From: Bacillota bacterium
Lineage (GTDB): Bacteria > Bacillota > Clostridia > Christensenellales > UBA1242
Direction: 5' to 3'
Assembly: GCA_009784375.1 (NCBI GenBank)
Contig: WRBV01000003.1
Location: 62,001 to 126,000 of the forward strand
Length of the DNA stretch: 64,000 nt
This document shows, piece by piece, positions 20,005-30,025 of the stretch; position 1 is the stretch's first letter; each line of letters starts with the position of its first letter. The position numbers and the translations under genes are program-made. The notes beneath the pieces were generated by a model, which saw nothing but the letters and a program-made list of their open reading frames with translations, was not told where the DNA came from and ran no database searches.

Positions 20005-21316
20005 ATTTAATGAAGAAAATGTTAAAAGGCAGAAAACGTCTAAGCAAAAACGAGATAAGGTGGTACGACAATCTCGTGTTTTAAACTATGAAAAATTAAT
20101 TATTAATTGTTCAAGATTAAAGCCAAAGTATTTAAATCTTGGGTTGTTAATTCCAATACTTGCAATTTCAATCTTTGGTGTATTAATGGTCTATAGTGCA
20201 AGTTGGTATAACGCAACAATTTATTTCAACAATCCTTTTTACTTTTTCACAAGCCAGCTTATTGGTTTTATCATTGGAATTTTGATGTTGACACTTACTT
20301 ATTTTCTTGATTACAAGGTCTATCGACGTTTTTCATGGGTGATTATTGGAATTGCTACATTCTTGCTCTTACTTGTGTTTGTTCCTGGGCTTGGTATTAC
20401 AAGGCTTGGGGCAAGTCGTTGGATAGGAATAGGTGGCTTTACAATGCAGCCAAGTGAACTTGCAAAGTTTGCATTTATAATATTTGCAGCAAAAGTAGCA
20501 AGTGAAACATTCAAGACAAAAGAAAAAAGTATGCCAGAGCAAGTAAAATCAAAAAAGCGATTTGGTCTCAAGCCAAAGGGCACGAGCTCTGCTGATGGAG
20601 TTTCAAGGCATTTGTCAATAAAACAACTTGGGCTTATTCTTTTAATCGGTGGTGGTTTTTGTGGGCTTATATTGTTACAACCCAACCTTTCTATTGTCAT
20701 GACATTGGGTGCAACCATGTTCGTGTGTTTATTTTTGTTTGGTGCAAAGCTAAAACATCTTGGGATTTTATTGTTGCCTGTGCTTGTTATTGTTCCGATT
20801 ATGCTTGTTGCCGAGCCATATCGTATAAGTCGTCTTGTTGCCTTTGTTGATCCATGGGCAACACCGCGTGCCGAGGGTTTTCAATTAATACAAAGTTTAT
20901 TCAGTCTTGGTAACGGTGGGTTATTCGGCAGAGGATTTTTAAACAGTACACAAAAATACATGTTCTTGCCTTTTAGTGAGAGCGATTTTATATTTTCAAT
21001 AATTGGTGAAGAATTCGGTCTTGTTGGTGCAATGTTATTCTTGGCAACGCTTGGATATATAATTTGGCGAATTTTCAAAGTCGGACGTGAATCAACCGAT
21101 ACTTTTGGCAAGTATCTTTGTTTTGGAATTGCTGTTCTTATATTTATACAGAGTGTGCTTAATATTGCCGTTGTTACTGGGTCTATACCGCCGACTGGGT
21201 TACCCTTGCCTTTCATAAGTTTTGGTGGAACAAGTCTTGCCGTATTTATGGCAGCAATTGGTATAGTACTTAACATCGACAAGCAGAACAAGAAAATGAC
21301 TTCCTCCATAAACTAG
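19997..21316 (+). CDS. ftsW: SEDS-family peptidoglycan polymerase FtsW
   Basis: GLLIPILAISIFGVLMVYSAS; GASRWIGIGGFTMQPSELAKFAFIIF; PFSESDFIFSIIGEEFGLVGA; IPPTGLPLPFISFGGTS. Confidence 0.92.
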   Translation: MLKFNEENVKRQKTSKQKRDKVVRQSRVLNYEKLIINCSRLKPKYLNLGLLIPILAISIFGVLMVYSASWYNATIYFNNPFYFFTSQLIGFIIGILMLTLTYFLDYKVYRRFSWVIIGIATFLLLLVFVPGLGITRLGASRWIGIGGFTMQPSELAKFAFIIFAAKVASETFKTKEKSMPEQVKSKKRFGLKPKGTSSADGVSRHLSIKQLGLILLIGGGFCGLILLQPNLSIVMTLGATMFVCLFLFGAKLKHLGILLLPVLVIVPIMLVAEPYRISRLVAFVDPWATPRAEGFQLIQSLFSLGNGGLFGRGFLNSTQKYMFLPFSESDFIFSIIGEEFGLVGAMLFLATLGYIIWRIFKVGRESTDTFGKYLCFGIAVLIFIQSVLNIAVVTGSIPPTGLPLPFISFGGTSLAVFMAAIGIVLNIDKQNKKMTSSIN

Positions 21317-21321
21317 TGTAT

Positions 21322-22614
21322 ATGGAAAAATTTTTAATAGAGGGTGGAAACACTCTACATGGAACGATAAGAATTCAGAGTGCAAAGAACGCATGTTTAC
21401 CAATTTTGGCGGCAATTCCTTTGATAGAGGGAAGGACCATTATCAGAGATGTTCCCAAGATTTCGGACATAGACAACTTGCTACATATTCTTGCTGGGTT
21501 TGGTGTAAAAATTCAATGGAAAAATGGTGACTTGCATCTTGATTCGACTAATCTTGTTATGAATGAGATTAACGTAGAAACCGCCAAAAAAATTCGTGGC
21601 AGTATTCTTGTCCTTGGGTCTTTGATAGGTCGATTTGGTAGCGCAAGCCTTCCATTTCCTGGTGGTTGTAATATAGGAGCAAGACCAATTGACCTTCATC
21701 TAAATGGACTTCGCGATATTGGTATAAATGTGCGTGAACGTAATGGAATGATAAACTGTATTGCCAAACGCGCAAAGAGTAGTGCTGTATATCTTGATTT
21801 CCCAAGTGTTGGTGCAACCGAAAACATTATTCTTGCAAGTGTCAGAGGGTCACGGTCTGTCAAGATTATTAATGCTGCAAAAGAACCTGAAATTGTCGAC
21901 CTTGTGAACTTTTTGCGTAAATGTGGTGCATGTATAAAGGGTGAAGGAACAGATACAGTTATCATTCAAGGTGTTAAAAAATTGGGTGGTGTAGACTATA
22001 CACCAATCCCAGACAGGATTAATACAGGAAGTTATATGTGTGCGGTAGCAACAGTCGGAGGTGACGTAACATTAACCAATGTGATTCCAGAACATAATTA
22101 TTCACTTATCAAAAAACTTATAAATTCTGGTATTGATATTACATACAGCACAAATTCTATAAGAGTTGTTAAAGATATTAATAACAACAAGACAAAGCTT
22201 CAAAATTCCTCTATTCAAACGGCACCATATCCTGGTTTTTCAACCGATATCCAACCACAGCTTGGAGTATTCTCGAGTCTCAAAAAAGGTACCACAATTG
22301 TCACAGAAAACCTTTTTGAAAACCGTTTCAAAGTCTACGAGGAAATAGCAAAGCTTGGTGCAAAGGTATGCATAAAAGACCGTAAAGCAACGATTACAGG
22401 CGTACAGAGGCTTGTAGGCGGTGAACGCGAAAATCCAGTTGTTGTCAAGGCTAATGATTTGCGTGCTGGGGTAGGTCTTGTAATTGCGGGAATGGCGGCA
22501 AGTGGATACACAATAGTTGAGCGAGCAGACATAGTTGCAAGAGGACATGAAGACATAGTCAGAGACCTTGCAGCCGTAGGGGCATCAATTTCACTTATTT
22601 GTATGGAAAAATAA
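21322..22614 (+). CDS. murA: UDP-N-acetylglucosamine 1-carboxyvinyltransferase
   Basis: LIEGGNTLHGTIRIQSAKNACLPILAA; PGGCNIGARPIDLHL; PGFSTDIQPQLGV; ENLFENRFKVYEEIAKLGA. Confidence 0.95.
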   Translation: MEKFLIEGGNTLHGTIRIQSAKNACLPILAAIPLIEGRTIIRDVPKISDIDNLLHILAGFGVKIQWKNGDLHLDSTNLVMNEINVETAKKIRGSILVLGSLIGRFGSASLPFPGGCNIGARPIDLHLNGLRDIGINVRERNGMINCIAKRAKSSAVYLDFPSVGATENIILASVRGSRSVKIINAAKEPEIVDLVNFLRKCGACIKGEGTDTVIIQGVKKLGGVDYTPIPDRINTGSYMCAVATVGGDVTLTNVIPEHNYSLIKKLINSGIDITYSTNSIRVVKDINNNKTKLQNSSIQTAPYPGFSTDIQPQLGVFSSLKKGTTIVTENLFENRFKVYEEIAKLGAKVCIKDRKATITGVQRLVGGERENPVVVKANDLRAGVGLVIAGMAASGYTIVERADIVARGHEDIVRDLAAVGASISLICMEK

Positions 22615-22709
22615 CCCAGTCCCTGAATGCAGCTTACACACATGTATTATGTGATTTTTCCTCAAAAGATTTGACTTATTTTTTATAATTTGCTACGTTT
22701 AACCTAGTT

Positions 22710-23561
22710 ATGACTAACAAAAGACTGCTTGCGATTTTAATCGTATTTATTGTGGTTGCTGGGCTTGCAGTAGCAGGGGGCAGCATTTTTCGAATTCGCG
22801 AGGTCAACATACAATTCACAACACCAGAACTTGATTTTTTACAACCATACGAGGCACGACTTTTAAACGAACTTCATGCCGAACTTGGTTTTGTGATTGG
22901 TCGAAGTTCAATATTTGGTGTAGACCGCAATCGAATTACACGCACTATTGAAAACCATGATCCACGCATTAGATGGACAAACACCGAAGTATTTGCACCA
23001 AATCGTTTGCAAATAAGTATTCGTGAAAGATTCCCAGTATTTCAATTTGGTAACTATGCACTTTGCATGGATTTGCGCTATGTCGTCCAAGCAAACAGAA
23101 TTTTGCCAAACAGACCACTAATCAATATCACAAGCGGAGTTGGTACGGGTGGAATCGAATTACCAAATGATGCCCAGTTCGTACTTGGTACTTTTATGCG
23201 TGATCTTATACCAGTCGAACAACCAAGAGACCTTTTGCTTACTAATCGTCTTATTGATTTGGCATATTTATTTTGGGGACAAGACCTTCGTGAAGATGGA
23301 ATTACAAGTTTGATTTCATCAATTTATCTTAATGACTGGTTCGAAGGAGAGCGCAGTATGCGACTTAATTTTCGAAACCCTCTGGCAAGTCAACATTTGC
23401 CGTATGAGACGGTTGTAAGTCTTCGTGGTATAGATAATCAAACGCATTTCCGCGAAATGCTTACTCATGTTTGGGATGTTCGGGCGGCGATGAGTCAAGA
23501 CCCTGGTCATTATATCGCCTATATGCAAGGTGGACGTGCCCATGTATCACTTATTGTCTAA
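22710..23561 (+). CDS. ftsQ: FtsQ/DivIB-like cell division protein
   Basis: N-terminal TM then POTRA-like region (FRIREVNIQFTTPE...RITRTIENHDPRIRWTNTEVFAPNRLQISIRERFPVFQFG); position after murA. Confidence 0.65.
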   Translation: MTNKRLLAILIVFIVVAGLAVAGGSIFRIREVNIQFTTPELDFLQPYEARLLNELHAELGFVIGRSSIFGVDRNRITRTIENHDPRIRWTNTEVFAPNRLQISIRERFPVFQFGNYALCMDLRYVVQANRILPNRPLINITSGVGTGGIELPNDAQFVLGTFMRDLIPVEQPRDLLLTNRLIDLAYLFWGQDLREDGITSLISSIYLNDWFEGERSMRLNFRNPLASQHLPYETVVSLRGIDNQTHFREMLTHVWDVRAAMSQDPGHYIAYMQGGRAHVSLIV

Positions 23562-23596
23562 GACTGGAATCTAAATTTTTTGTCAAGAATTAATAC

Positions 23597-24400
23597 ATGA
23601 ACCGCCTTGCTTTGACATCAAATTTTTTAATTGTATCTTTTTTCGTTTTTGTAATTGCATATCTTTGGGCAAGTTACATTGTAAGTGGTTTTCTAATAAC
23701 GTTTATGGTTGCTTTCTTGATAACATGCCTTGTCAACTTTTGTTGGTTATTACTTGTTGGTCGTAATCGCAAGCGTAATAATCTTACAAAAGCCGAACGC
23801 GATCACATGAATAGTGTCTTGTTACAATTCCAATTTTTGACCATGTCTCAATCACTTGCAGTTGTTCATAACGCCATTTCAAAAAAATATGATTCTGGAC
23901 CCGAGGGTGGAAAAATCGAGATACATCTTTCACAGGACATGATTTCGGTCAAAGATTTGAATATATTTTGTGTGTTTCACAAAAATGTAACAAGACAAGA
24001 AATAATTGATTGTATCAACAAAACCGACGATGGTAAAAGGACAGTTGTTTTTGGTGAGTTTACACCAGACCTATATGCTTTTTTCGGAGCATTGAAATTA
24101 GATGTGGTTTTATTGAATGGAGAAGACCTGTATGTACGATTGTTGAAACCAGTCGAAATTTATCCAAACCTTGCCGTGACTACAAAATCAAAGTCAAAAC
24201 TTACTATGGCGGCTTTGCGTACTATGACTTTTTCACGGCGAAAAGTTAAAAGCTATATTCTTGTTGGTATAATTGTTTTATTGACTAGTCTAATTGTGAG
24301 ACCAACGATTCTTTATGTAATTATTGCTACCATCTTGTTTTCATTCGCTATTATATCTTGGTTGCGACCAATGCAAAAAAATGATAATATATTTTCGTGA
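23597..24400 (+). CDS. Hypothetical membrane protein
   Basis: 267 aa with N-terminal and C-terminal TM pairs and a soluble centre; no family recognised. Confidence 0.6.
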   Translation: MNRLALTSNFLIVSFFVFVIAYLWASYIVSGFLITFMVAFLITCLVNFCWLLLVGRNRKRNNLTKAERDHMNSVLLQFQFLTMSQSLAVVHNAISKKYDSGPEGGKIEIHLSQDMISVKDLNIFCVFHKNVTRQEIIDCINKTDDGKRTVVFGEFTPDLYAFFGALKLDVVLLNGEDLYVRLLKPVEIYPNLAVTTKSKSKLTMAALRTMTFSRRKVKSYILVGIIVLLTSLIVRPTILYVIIATILFSFAIISWLRPMQKNDNIFS

Positions 24401-24807
24401 TATTCAATGATTTAAAAGAAATAGCCAATGAACTTGCATTTCGTATAAAGAATGGTGGTCGCCACGTGTTTTTTCTTGATGGAGAAATGGGGGCGGGTAA
24501 AACAACATTGGTTTCAAGTGTTCTATCAAAATATGACACAGCAATCAAGGTCACCAGCCCGACTTTTACAATAATTAATCAATATATGGAGGATATTTTC
24601 CACATTGATTTATATAGACTAGAGAACGCAGACGACTTTTCACATCTTGGGCTTGGAGAAATTCTTGGCAACGACAACATAGTTTTTATCGAATGGTGCA
24701 GTATGATGGGGCAAAAGTTCGAAGAACTTGCCAGACCATATACACACATCAAAATTGACAAAATTTCGGAAGAAAAACGAGAATTTACATTATCGGAGAT
24801 AATATGA
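24397..24807 (+). CDS. tsaE: tRNA t6A biosynthesis ATPase TsaE (GTG start)
   Basis: FFLDGEMGAGKTTLVSSVL; TSPTFTIINQY; HIDLYRLENADDFSHLGL; FIEWCS. Confidence 0.92.
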   Translation: MIFNDLKEIANELAFRIKNGGRHVFFLDGEMGAGKTTLVSSVLSKYDTAIKVTSPTFTIINQYMEDIFHIDLYRLENADDFSHLGLGEILGNDNIVFIEWCSMMGQKFEELARPYTHIKIDKISEEKREFTLSEII

Positions 24808-25220
24808 AAAAATTTGAAGAGTCAATGTTTTTTATACTAGACACAGTAAGTGACGGCATATATGTTGCAATTTTGCGCGGCAAGGATGAATTGGCTTCGA
24901 TAAAATTGGAAAAGGAAGAATCCCGCAAAAGTGAAGCGATAATTTTTAAGACTATAAAAGATTTATTTAAGAGAACAAAACTCGGTTTTGATGATATTGA
25001 TTGTTATGGGGTAATAAATGGTATGGGCAGTTGGACGGGGGCAAGAATAGGTGTTGCAATCATAAAAGCATTTACACTTGGCGGTAGTCAAAAGATTATT
25101 GAACTTGAAAAAATGGATATATCTGATCTCGAAGAAAAATATAAAAACAATAGTTTCGTGAGATTGGATAAGCTTGAACCAAGGTACGAGGAATATATTG
25201 TTCGTACTAAATCAGTCTAG
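24804..25220 (+). CDS. tsaB: tRNA t6A biosynthesis protein TsaB-like (short)
   Basis: FFILDTVSDGIYVAILRG...DIDCYGVINGMGSWTGARIGVAIIKAFTLG; directly after tsaE. Confidence 0.7.
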   Translation: MKKFEESMFFILDTVSDGIYVAILRGKDELASIKLEKEESRKSEAIIFKTIKDLFKRTKLGFDDIDCYGVINGMGSWTGARIGVAIIKAFTLGGSQKIIELEKMDISDLEEKYKNNSFVRLDKLEPRYEEYIVRTKSV

Positions 25221-25880
25221 AAAGAACTCACAAGTATCTTTTATAAATCTTGATGTTTCGTCAAGATATGCAAAATGTCCGCTGTTGTTATAAACCAAAA
25301 GATTTGCATTTTGGGAAATCTTTACCCATTTTTTTCCAAGCTTGACTGGGGTGGCATTATCATTTCTTCCAAATATCAAAAGTGTTGGATTGTTAATTTG
25401 TTTTATTTCACTTTTTAAGTCTCGGTTAATAATGTTTTGAAATGTCTTTTTTCCGCTATTTGTTAATTTTTTATAATCTGGGCTGCCACTTTGTTTTTTG
25501 TACCCAAGTTTTTTTCGTAATTTGTAAAGCTTGATTTTGATAATTGTAGAAAATTTTCGCCGACGAATGCCAGCAGCACCAGTTAACACAAGCTTTTCAA
25601 AGCGTGCTGGGTTACGGGTGACTAAAAGGGCGGTGACTCTTGCCCCGAAACTGTGTGCCAAGATATGGCATTTTTCGACATTATTGGTCACCAGATATTC
25701 TTGGATAAAGTTCGTATAATCGTCAAGTGTCCAAGGTGTATCTGGTTGATTATCGGAATCGCAACCAAACATAGGGAAAGCAGGTGCAAGGCAACGAAAG
25801 TGTTTTGAAAGATATGGCAAAATGGGGGCAAAAGAATTTTCATTCCCACCCCAACCATGTAATAACAAAATTGTTTTCAT
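25212..25880 (-). CDS. Alpha/beta hydrolase
   Basis: MKTILLLHGWGGNENSF; CHILAHSFGARVTALL; TLLIFGRNDNATPV; GHFAYLDE. Confidence 0.85.
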   Translation of the reverse strand: MKTILLLHGWGGNENSFAPILPYLSKHFRCLAPAFPMFGCDSDNQPDTPWTLDDYTNFIQEYLVTNNVEKCHILAHSFGARVTALLVTRNPARFEKLVLTGAAGIRRRKFSTIIKIKLYKLRKKLGYKKQSGSPDYKKLTNSGKKTFQNIINRDLKSEIKQINNPTLLIFGRNDNATPVKLGKKWVKISQNANLLVYNNSGHFAYLDETSRFIKDTCEFFLD

Positions 25881-25957
25881 ACATTGATAATATGATTATT
25901 TCAGCAAATCTTTCACTCAGCGGTTGCTTTTTTCATATGACATGATAGAATATGACA

Positions 25958-27640
25958 ATGATTAGCTTTATAAATGTACAGGATATGTTTGCAGGTTTTG
26001 CAAGTATCGAATTATTTTCGTTGGCACTTGTTGTGGCGTTTCTTAATGCATTTTTACTTTGTATTGTGGCTTACAAACCCGTACACGTATTCCAACTTGG
26101 TGGCTATCGTCTTCGTCCATATATTTCTTGGCTTGCAAATATGCGAATTGCGTTCTATGTCCGACTTTTTGTATTATCAATATTGTCGTTCGGGTCGATG
26201 TTCATATTTAACGTAGTGTTCGACAGGTGGTCAAATATTGCATGGGTTTCTTATCTTGGTCTTTTGTTTTATTTCTTTCTTGTAGTTGTATTTTGTTTGA
26301 ATATCAAACGGAAAAAGGAAAAGGTCAAACTTCGATTTACGCCAAGAATTATCCGATTATTCATAGCATTGTATATTGTCTTTTTCGGAATGACATATCT
26401 TGCATTATGGGTAGGAAGTACACCAATTGGTGGATTTGTACAATTTTCTTTCATAGCGTTAATACCACTTTTTGTTCCACCTTTTGTTTCGACGGTAAAT
26501 TATGTGCTTTGGCCGATAGAGGAAATAATAAGACAATACTACCTCTGCCGAGCAAGAAAAAAATTGTTTTCACAAGAATACAATAATGTTATCCGCATTG
26601 GAATCACGGGAAGTTATGCAAAAACAAGTTGCAAAAATATGCTAGGCGATATTTTGTCAAAAAAATATAAAGTTGCAAAAAGTCCGTCAAGTTACAATAC
26701 ACCAATGGGTTTTGCGCTTACCGTGAACAAGGTGCTTGAGCCTGGTCACGAGATTGTTATTTTCGAAATGGGTCTTCGGTACAAGAACAATATCCGTCAG
26801 CTTGCAAAGTTATTCAAGCCACAACATGGGATATTAACGGCAATAGGAAGTCAACATATCGAGACCATGAAAACCATAGATGCAATTATGGCGGAAAAAT
26901 CCGAACTTGTTCGTGCTTTGCCAAGCGATGGAATTGCCGTATTAAATGGGCAATCCGAGGGCTGTATCAAAATTTATGATGAACTTTCGCTCGAGAATAA
27001 ATTTTTGACCAATATCAAAGACAACAAAGAAACCAAATCAAAATATTATGCAAGTAATATCTCTGTGACAAGTGATGGGTGTGAATTTGATGCTTCATTT
27101 GATGGGCAAGTTGTACGTATGAAAACAGCTCTTCTTGGACGTCATAATGTCGAGAATATTATGATGTGTGCAACACTTGCATTCAAGCTTGGGGTATCAA
27201 TTGACCAAATTAAAGAGGCGGTAGCCGAATTAAAACCAACCCCACATAGGCTTGAACTTATAAAGGGTCCAAGCGGAGTAATTGTGCTTGATGACAGCTA
27301 TAACGCCAGCGAGCAAGGCACAAGGGCGGCATTAGATGTATTATCATTGTTTGATGGAAGAAAAGTTGTTCAAACACCAGGAATAGTTGAACAAGGCAAA
27401 CAACAAGGAAAAGTAAACTTTAAATACGGGCGCGCGCTTGCAAGCATTGTCGATGATGTAATCATTGTAAATGAAGTAAATCGTGAAGCAATTGTCGAAG
27501 GATTGAAGAGTAAAGATTTTCCAATCGAAAAAATTCATCTTGCATCTGATTTAGAGGGCGCGAAAACATATTACTCAAAACTGTTATCAAAGGGTGATGT
27601 GTTATTAATTGCAAACGATTTGCCTGATAATTTTTTGTAG
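25958..27640 (+). CDS. MurF-like Mur ligase with N-terminal polytopic membrane region
   Basis: About 190 aa of TM helices, then IGITGSYAKTSCKNMLGDIL, EMGLRYKNNIRQLA, LTAIGSQHIETMKTIDAIMAEKSEL, ALLGRHNVENIMMCATLA, PTPHRLELIKGPSGVIVLDDSYNAS. Confidence 0.82.
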   Translation: MISFINVQDMFAGFASIELFSLALVVAFLNAFLLCIVAYKPVHVFQLGGYRLRPYISWLANMRIAFYVRLFVLSILSFGSMFIFNVVFDRWSNIAWVSYLGLLFYFFLVVVFCLNIKRKKEKVKLRFTPRIIRLFIALYIVFFGMTYLALWVGSTPIGGFVQFSFIALIPLFVPPFVSTVNYVLWPIEEIIRQYYLCRARKKLFSQEYNNVIRIGITGSYAKTSCKNMLGDILSKKYKVAKSPSSYNTPMGFALTVNKVLEPGHEIVIFEMGLRYKNNIRQLAKLFKPQHGILTAIGSQHIETMKTIDAIMAEKSELVRALPSDGIAVLNGQSEGCIKIYDELSLENKFLTNIKDNKETKSKYYASNISVTSDGCEFDASFDGQVVRMKTALLGRHNVENIMMCATLAFKLGVSIDQIKEAVAELKPTPHRLELIKGPSGVIVLDDSYNASEQGTRAALDVLSLFDGRKVVQTPGIVEQGKQQGKVNFKYGRALASIVDDVIIVNEVNREAIVEGLKSKDFPIEKIHLASDLEGAKTYYSKLLSKGDVLLIANDLPDNFL

Positions 27641-27655
27641 ACTATAATATTATCT

Positions 27656-29539
27656 ATGCTTACAAAAGTCCAACATGATATTGTGAATGCACCACTTGGT
27701 GCTTGTTTGGTTACTGCTGGTGCTGGGTCGGGAAAGACTCGAGTTTTGACGCATAGAATTGCTCATTTGCTGGAGAGCGGTATTCCTGATTGGGCGATTG
27801 TTGCACTTACCTTTACAAATAAAGCAGCAGCAGAAATGCGAGAACGTATAGAAAAAATGCAAGGTCACAGCATACAAACTTTTCTTGGAACGTTTCACAG
27901 TTTTTGTGTTCGGATACTTCGAAAAAATATACATCATCTTGGTTATACAAGTAATTTTTCAATCTATGATCAGAATGATTCTCACAAAGTTGTAAAAGAA
28001 ATCTGTGCTGCATCCACATTTTATGAACTTGAAAAAGATGCGGCAAAAATTGTAGAATATCACCTTGGGAAAATGAAAAACGAGGGAATGACTGTTTCCG
28101 AGTACAGGCAAATAATAAACAACTTGGACGCAGTCGACGAAATAATGAGTGTCATAAGTGCATATGAAAAAAGATTAAAAGAAAATAATGCACTTGATTT
28201 TGATGATTTGCTTTTAAAGACGCTGGAGCTTTTTGATAAACATCCCGATGTTTTGCAGGCTCTTCAAAATCGTTTTCAATATATCTTGGTTGACGAGTTC
28301 CAAGATACTAACCATATTCAATATCAGATTGTGAAATTGCTTGCCGAGAAACATAGAAATATTATGTGTGTTGGTGACGAAGATCAATGCATATATACCT
28401 GGCGGGGTGCAAGCATAGATAATTTAAAACGATTTTGTAATGATTTTTCACCCACGATTTTCAAACTGGAAGAAAACTTTCGTAGTGCATGTAATATTGT
28501 TGAAACTGCGAACTTGTTAATCTCGCATAATACAAATCGCCTTGACAAGGTTTTACATAGTGCACTTGAAATTGGCGAAATCGAAGTTAAAAATTATTAT
28601 GATGACCGTGAAGAGGCAAAACGTACAGTCGAAGATATTTTATTCCGCCGTAATTATGGCAAAGCAAAGTTTTCTGATTTTGCAATATTAATGCGAATTA
28701 ACTCGTTATCACGAAGTTTCGAGGAACAACTTTTGCGATACAATATCCCATATTCGGTTTGGGGTGGGTTCAAATTCTATGAAAGGATGGAGGTTCGCCA
28801 AGCACTTAGCTATTTGCGTGTTATGGTTAACCCGCGTGACGAGGTTGCCATATTTGATGCCATATCATTGCCGCGCCGTGGCGTTGGCGAATCAAGTTTC
28901 CAGAAATTAATGCAAATTGCAAGAGATTCTAATCAAACGGCATATGACCTACTTTTGTCGATTGTTAATGGCAAATACGATATTAAATTAACCTCAAAAG
29001 CACAATCGGGGATAGAAGATTTCGTGTCATGCATTGAAAAGTTAAAATCGGTTTATGAGTCTGATGGGCTGGGTTGTCTTGCGCAAGACTTTCTTGGGAT
29101 AACAAGATTATTGTCGGCATATTCAACAGGCAAAGAAGATGACGAACGCAGAAAAGAAAACCTGTATGAACTTGCAGGCGCGATTTTAGAATATGCAAAA
29201 AATCATCCAGAGGCGACTTTGGAACAATATGTTCAATCGGTTACGCTCGATACAGGAGAACAGGAAAATGCAGGTGATCGTGTAATTTTGTCAACCGTGC
29301 ATTCGGCAAAAGGTTTAGAGTTTAGTCATGTGTACATAGTTGGTATGGAAGATGGAATATTTCCACTAGAACGTGCTAAATTGAATTTTTCAGACATGGA
29401 AGAAGAGCGCCGTCTTTTATACGTTGCCGTAACACGTGCAAGGCATGGGTTGACTTTGAGCAGCGCCATATCAAGATTTTATAGAGGTGTTCGTAACTTT
29501 CAAGAAGCAAGTCGCTTTTTAGAAGAATGCGGGTTTTAA
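27656..29539 (+). CDS. pcrA: UvrD/PcrA-family ATP-dependent DNA helicase
   Basis: LVTAGAGSGKTRVLTHRIAHLL; FTNKAAAEMRERI; VDEFQDTNHIQYQIV; VGDEDQCIYTWRGA; STVHSAKGLEFSHVYIVG; RRLLYVAVTRAR. Confidence 0.96.
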   Translation: MLTKVQHDIVNAPLGACLVTAGAGSGKTRVLTHRIAHLLESGIPDWAIVALTFTNKAAAEMRERIEKMQGHSIQTFLGTFHSFCVRILRKNIHHLGYTSNFSIYDQNDSHKVVKEICAASTFYELEKDAAKIVEYHLGKMKNEGMTVSEYRQIINNLDAVDEIMSVISAYEKRLKENNALDFDDLLLKTLELFDKHPDVLQALQNRFQYILVDEFQDTNHIQYQIVKLLAEKHRNIMCVGDEDQCIYTWRGASIDNLKRFCNDFSPTIFKLEENFRSACNIVETANLLISHNTNRLDKVLHSALEIGEIEVKNYYDDREEAKRTVEDILFRRNYGKAKFSDFAILMRINSLSRSFEEQLLRYNIPYSVWGGFKFYERMEVRQALSYLRVMVNPRDEVAIFDAISLPRRGVGESSFQKLMQIARDSNQTAYDLLLSIVNGKYDIKLTSKAQSGIEDFVSCIEKLKSVYESDGLGCLAQDFLGITRLLSAYSTGKEDDERRKENLYELAGAILEYAKNHPEATLEQYVQSVTLDTGEQENAGDRVILSTVHSAKGLEFSHVYIVGMEDGIFPLERAKLNFSDMEEERRLLYVAVTRARHGLTLSSAISRFYRGVRNFQEASRFLEECGF

Positions 29540-29573
29540 CGGTATCTTTTGTTTAAATCTGTTCGTTAAAATA

Positions 29574-29918
29574 TTAAAGACTCAAACTTAGTTTTAATGC
29601 TCGATTGACTCGGATTTCATCAAATGCTGTTAGTGTGGCGATTTTTGTGCCAAGACGGGTCTTGTCTATGGTTTTAATTTGTTCGCAAAGGATAAGGCTG
29701 TCTTCGTTTAATGAATAGACTTCTTTGTCAAGGCGAACATGTGTTGGGATATTATTTTTATAAATTTTACTTGTTATACAGGCAACGATTACAGTTGGAG
29801 AATAATGGTTGCCGATGTTGTTTTGAATAATTAAAACTGGGCGAGTGCCTGATTGTTCGCTTCCTACGTTTTCTGTGCCAAGGTCGGCAAAATATATTTC
29901 TCCTCGTTTTAATGTCAT
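29574..29918 (-). CDS. MazF/EndoA-family endoribonuclease toxin
   Basis: LKRGEIYFADLGTENVGSEQSGTRPVLIIQNNIGNHYSPTVIVACITSKIYKNNIPTHVRL. Confidence 0.88.
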   Translation of the reverse strand: MTLKRGEIYFADLGTENVGSEQSGTRPVLIIQNNIGNHYSPTVIVACITSKIYKNNIPTHVRLDKEVYSLNEDSLILCEQIKTIDKTRLGTKIATLTAFDEIRVNRALKLSLSL

Positions 29919-30025
29919 AAGTATTTCTTGTGAGACTCCCTATTTTAGGGTATGAGAGAGATGAAAAGTAGGTGACATGAAAACTTGTATTCACAAGTGG
30001 ATGATTTTGGTATATAATTAAGTCA

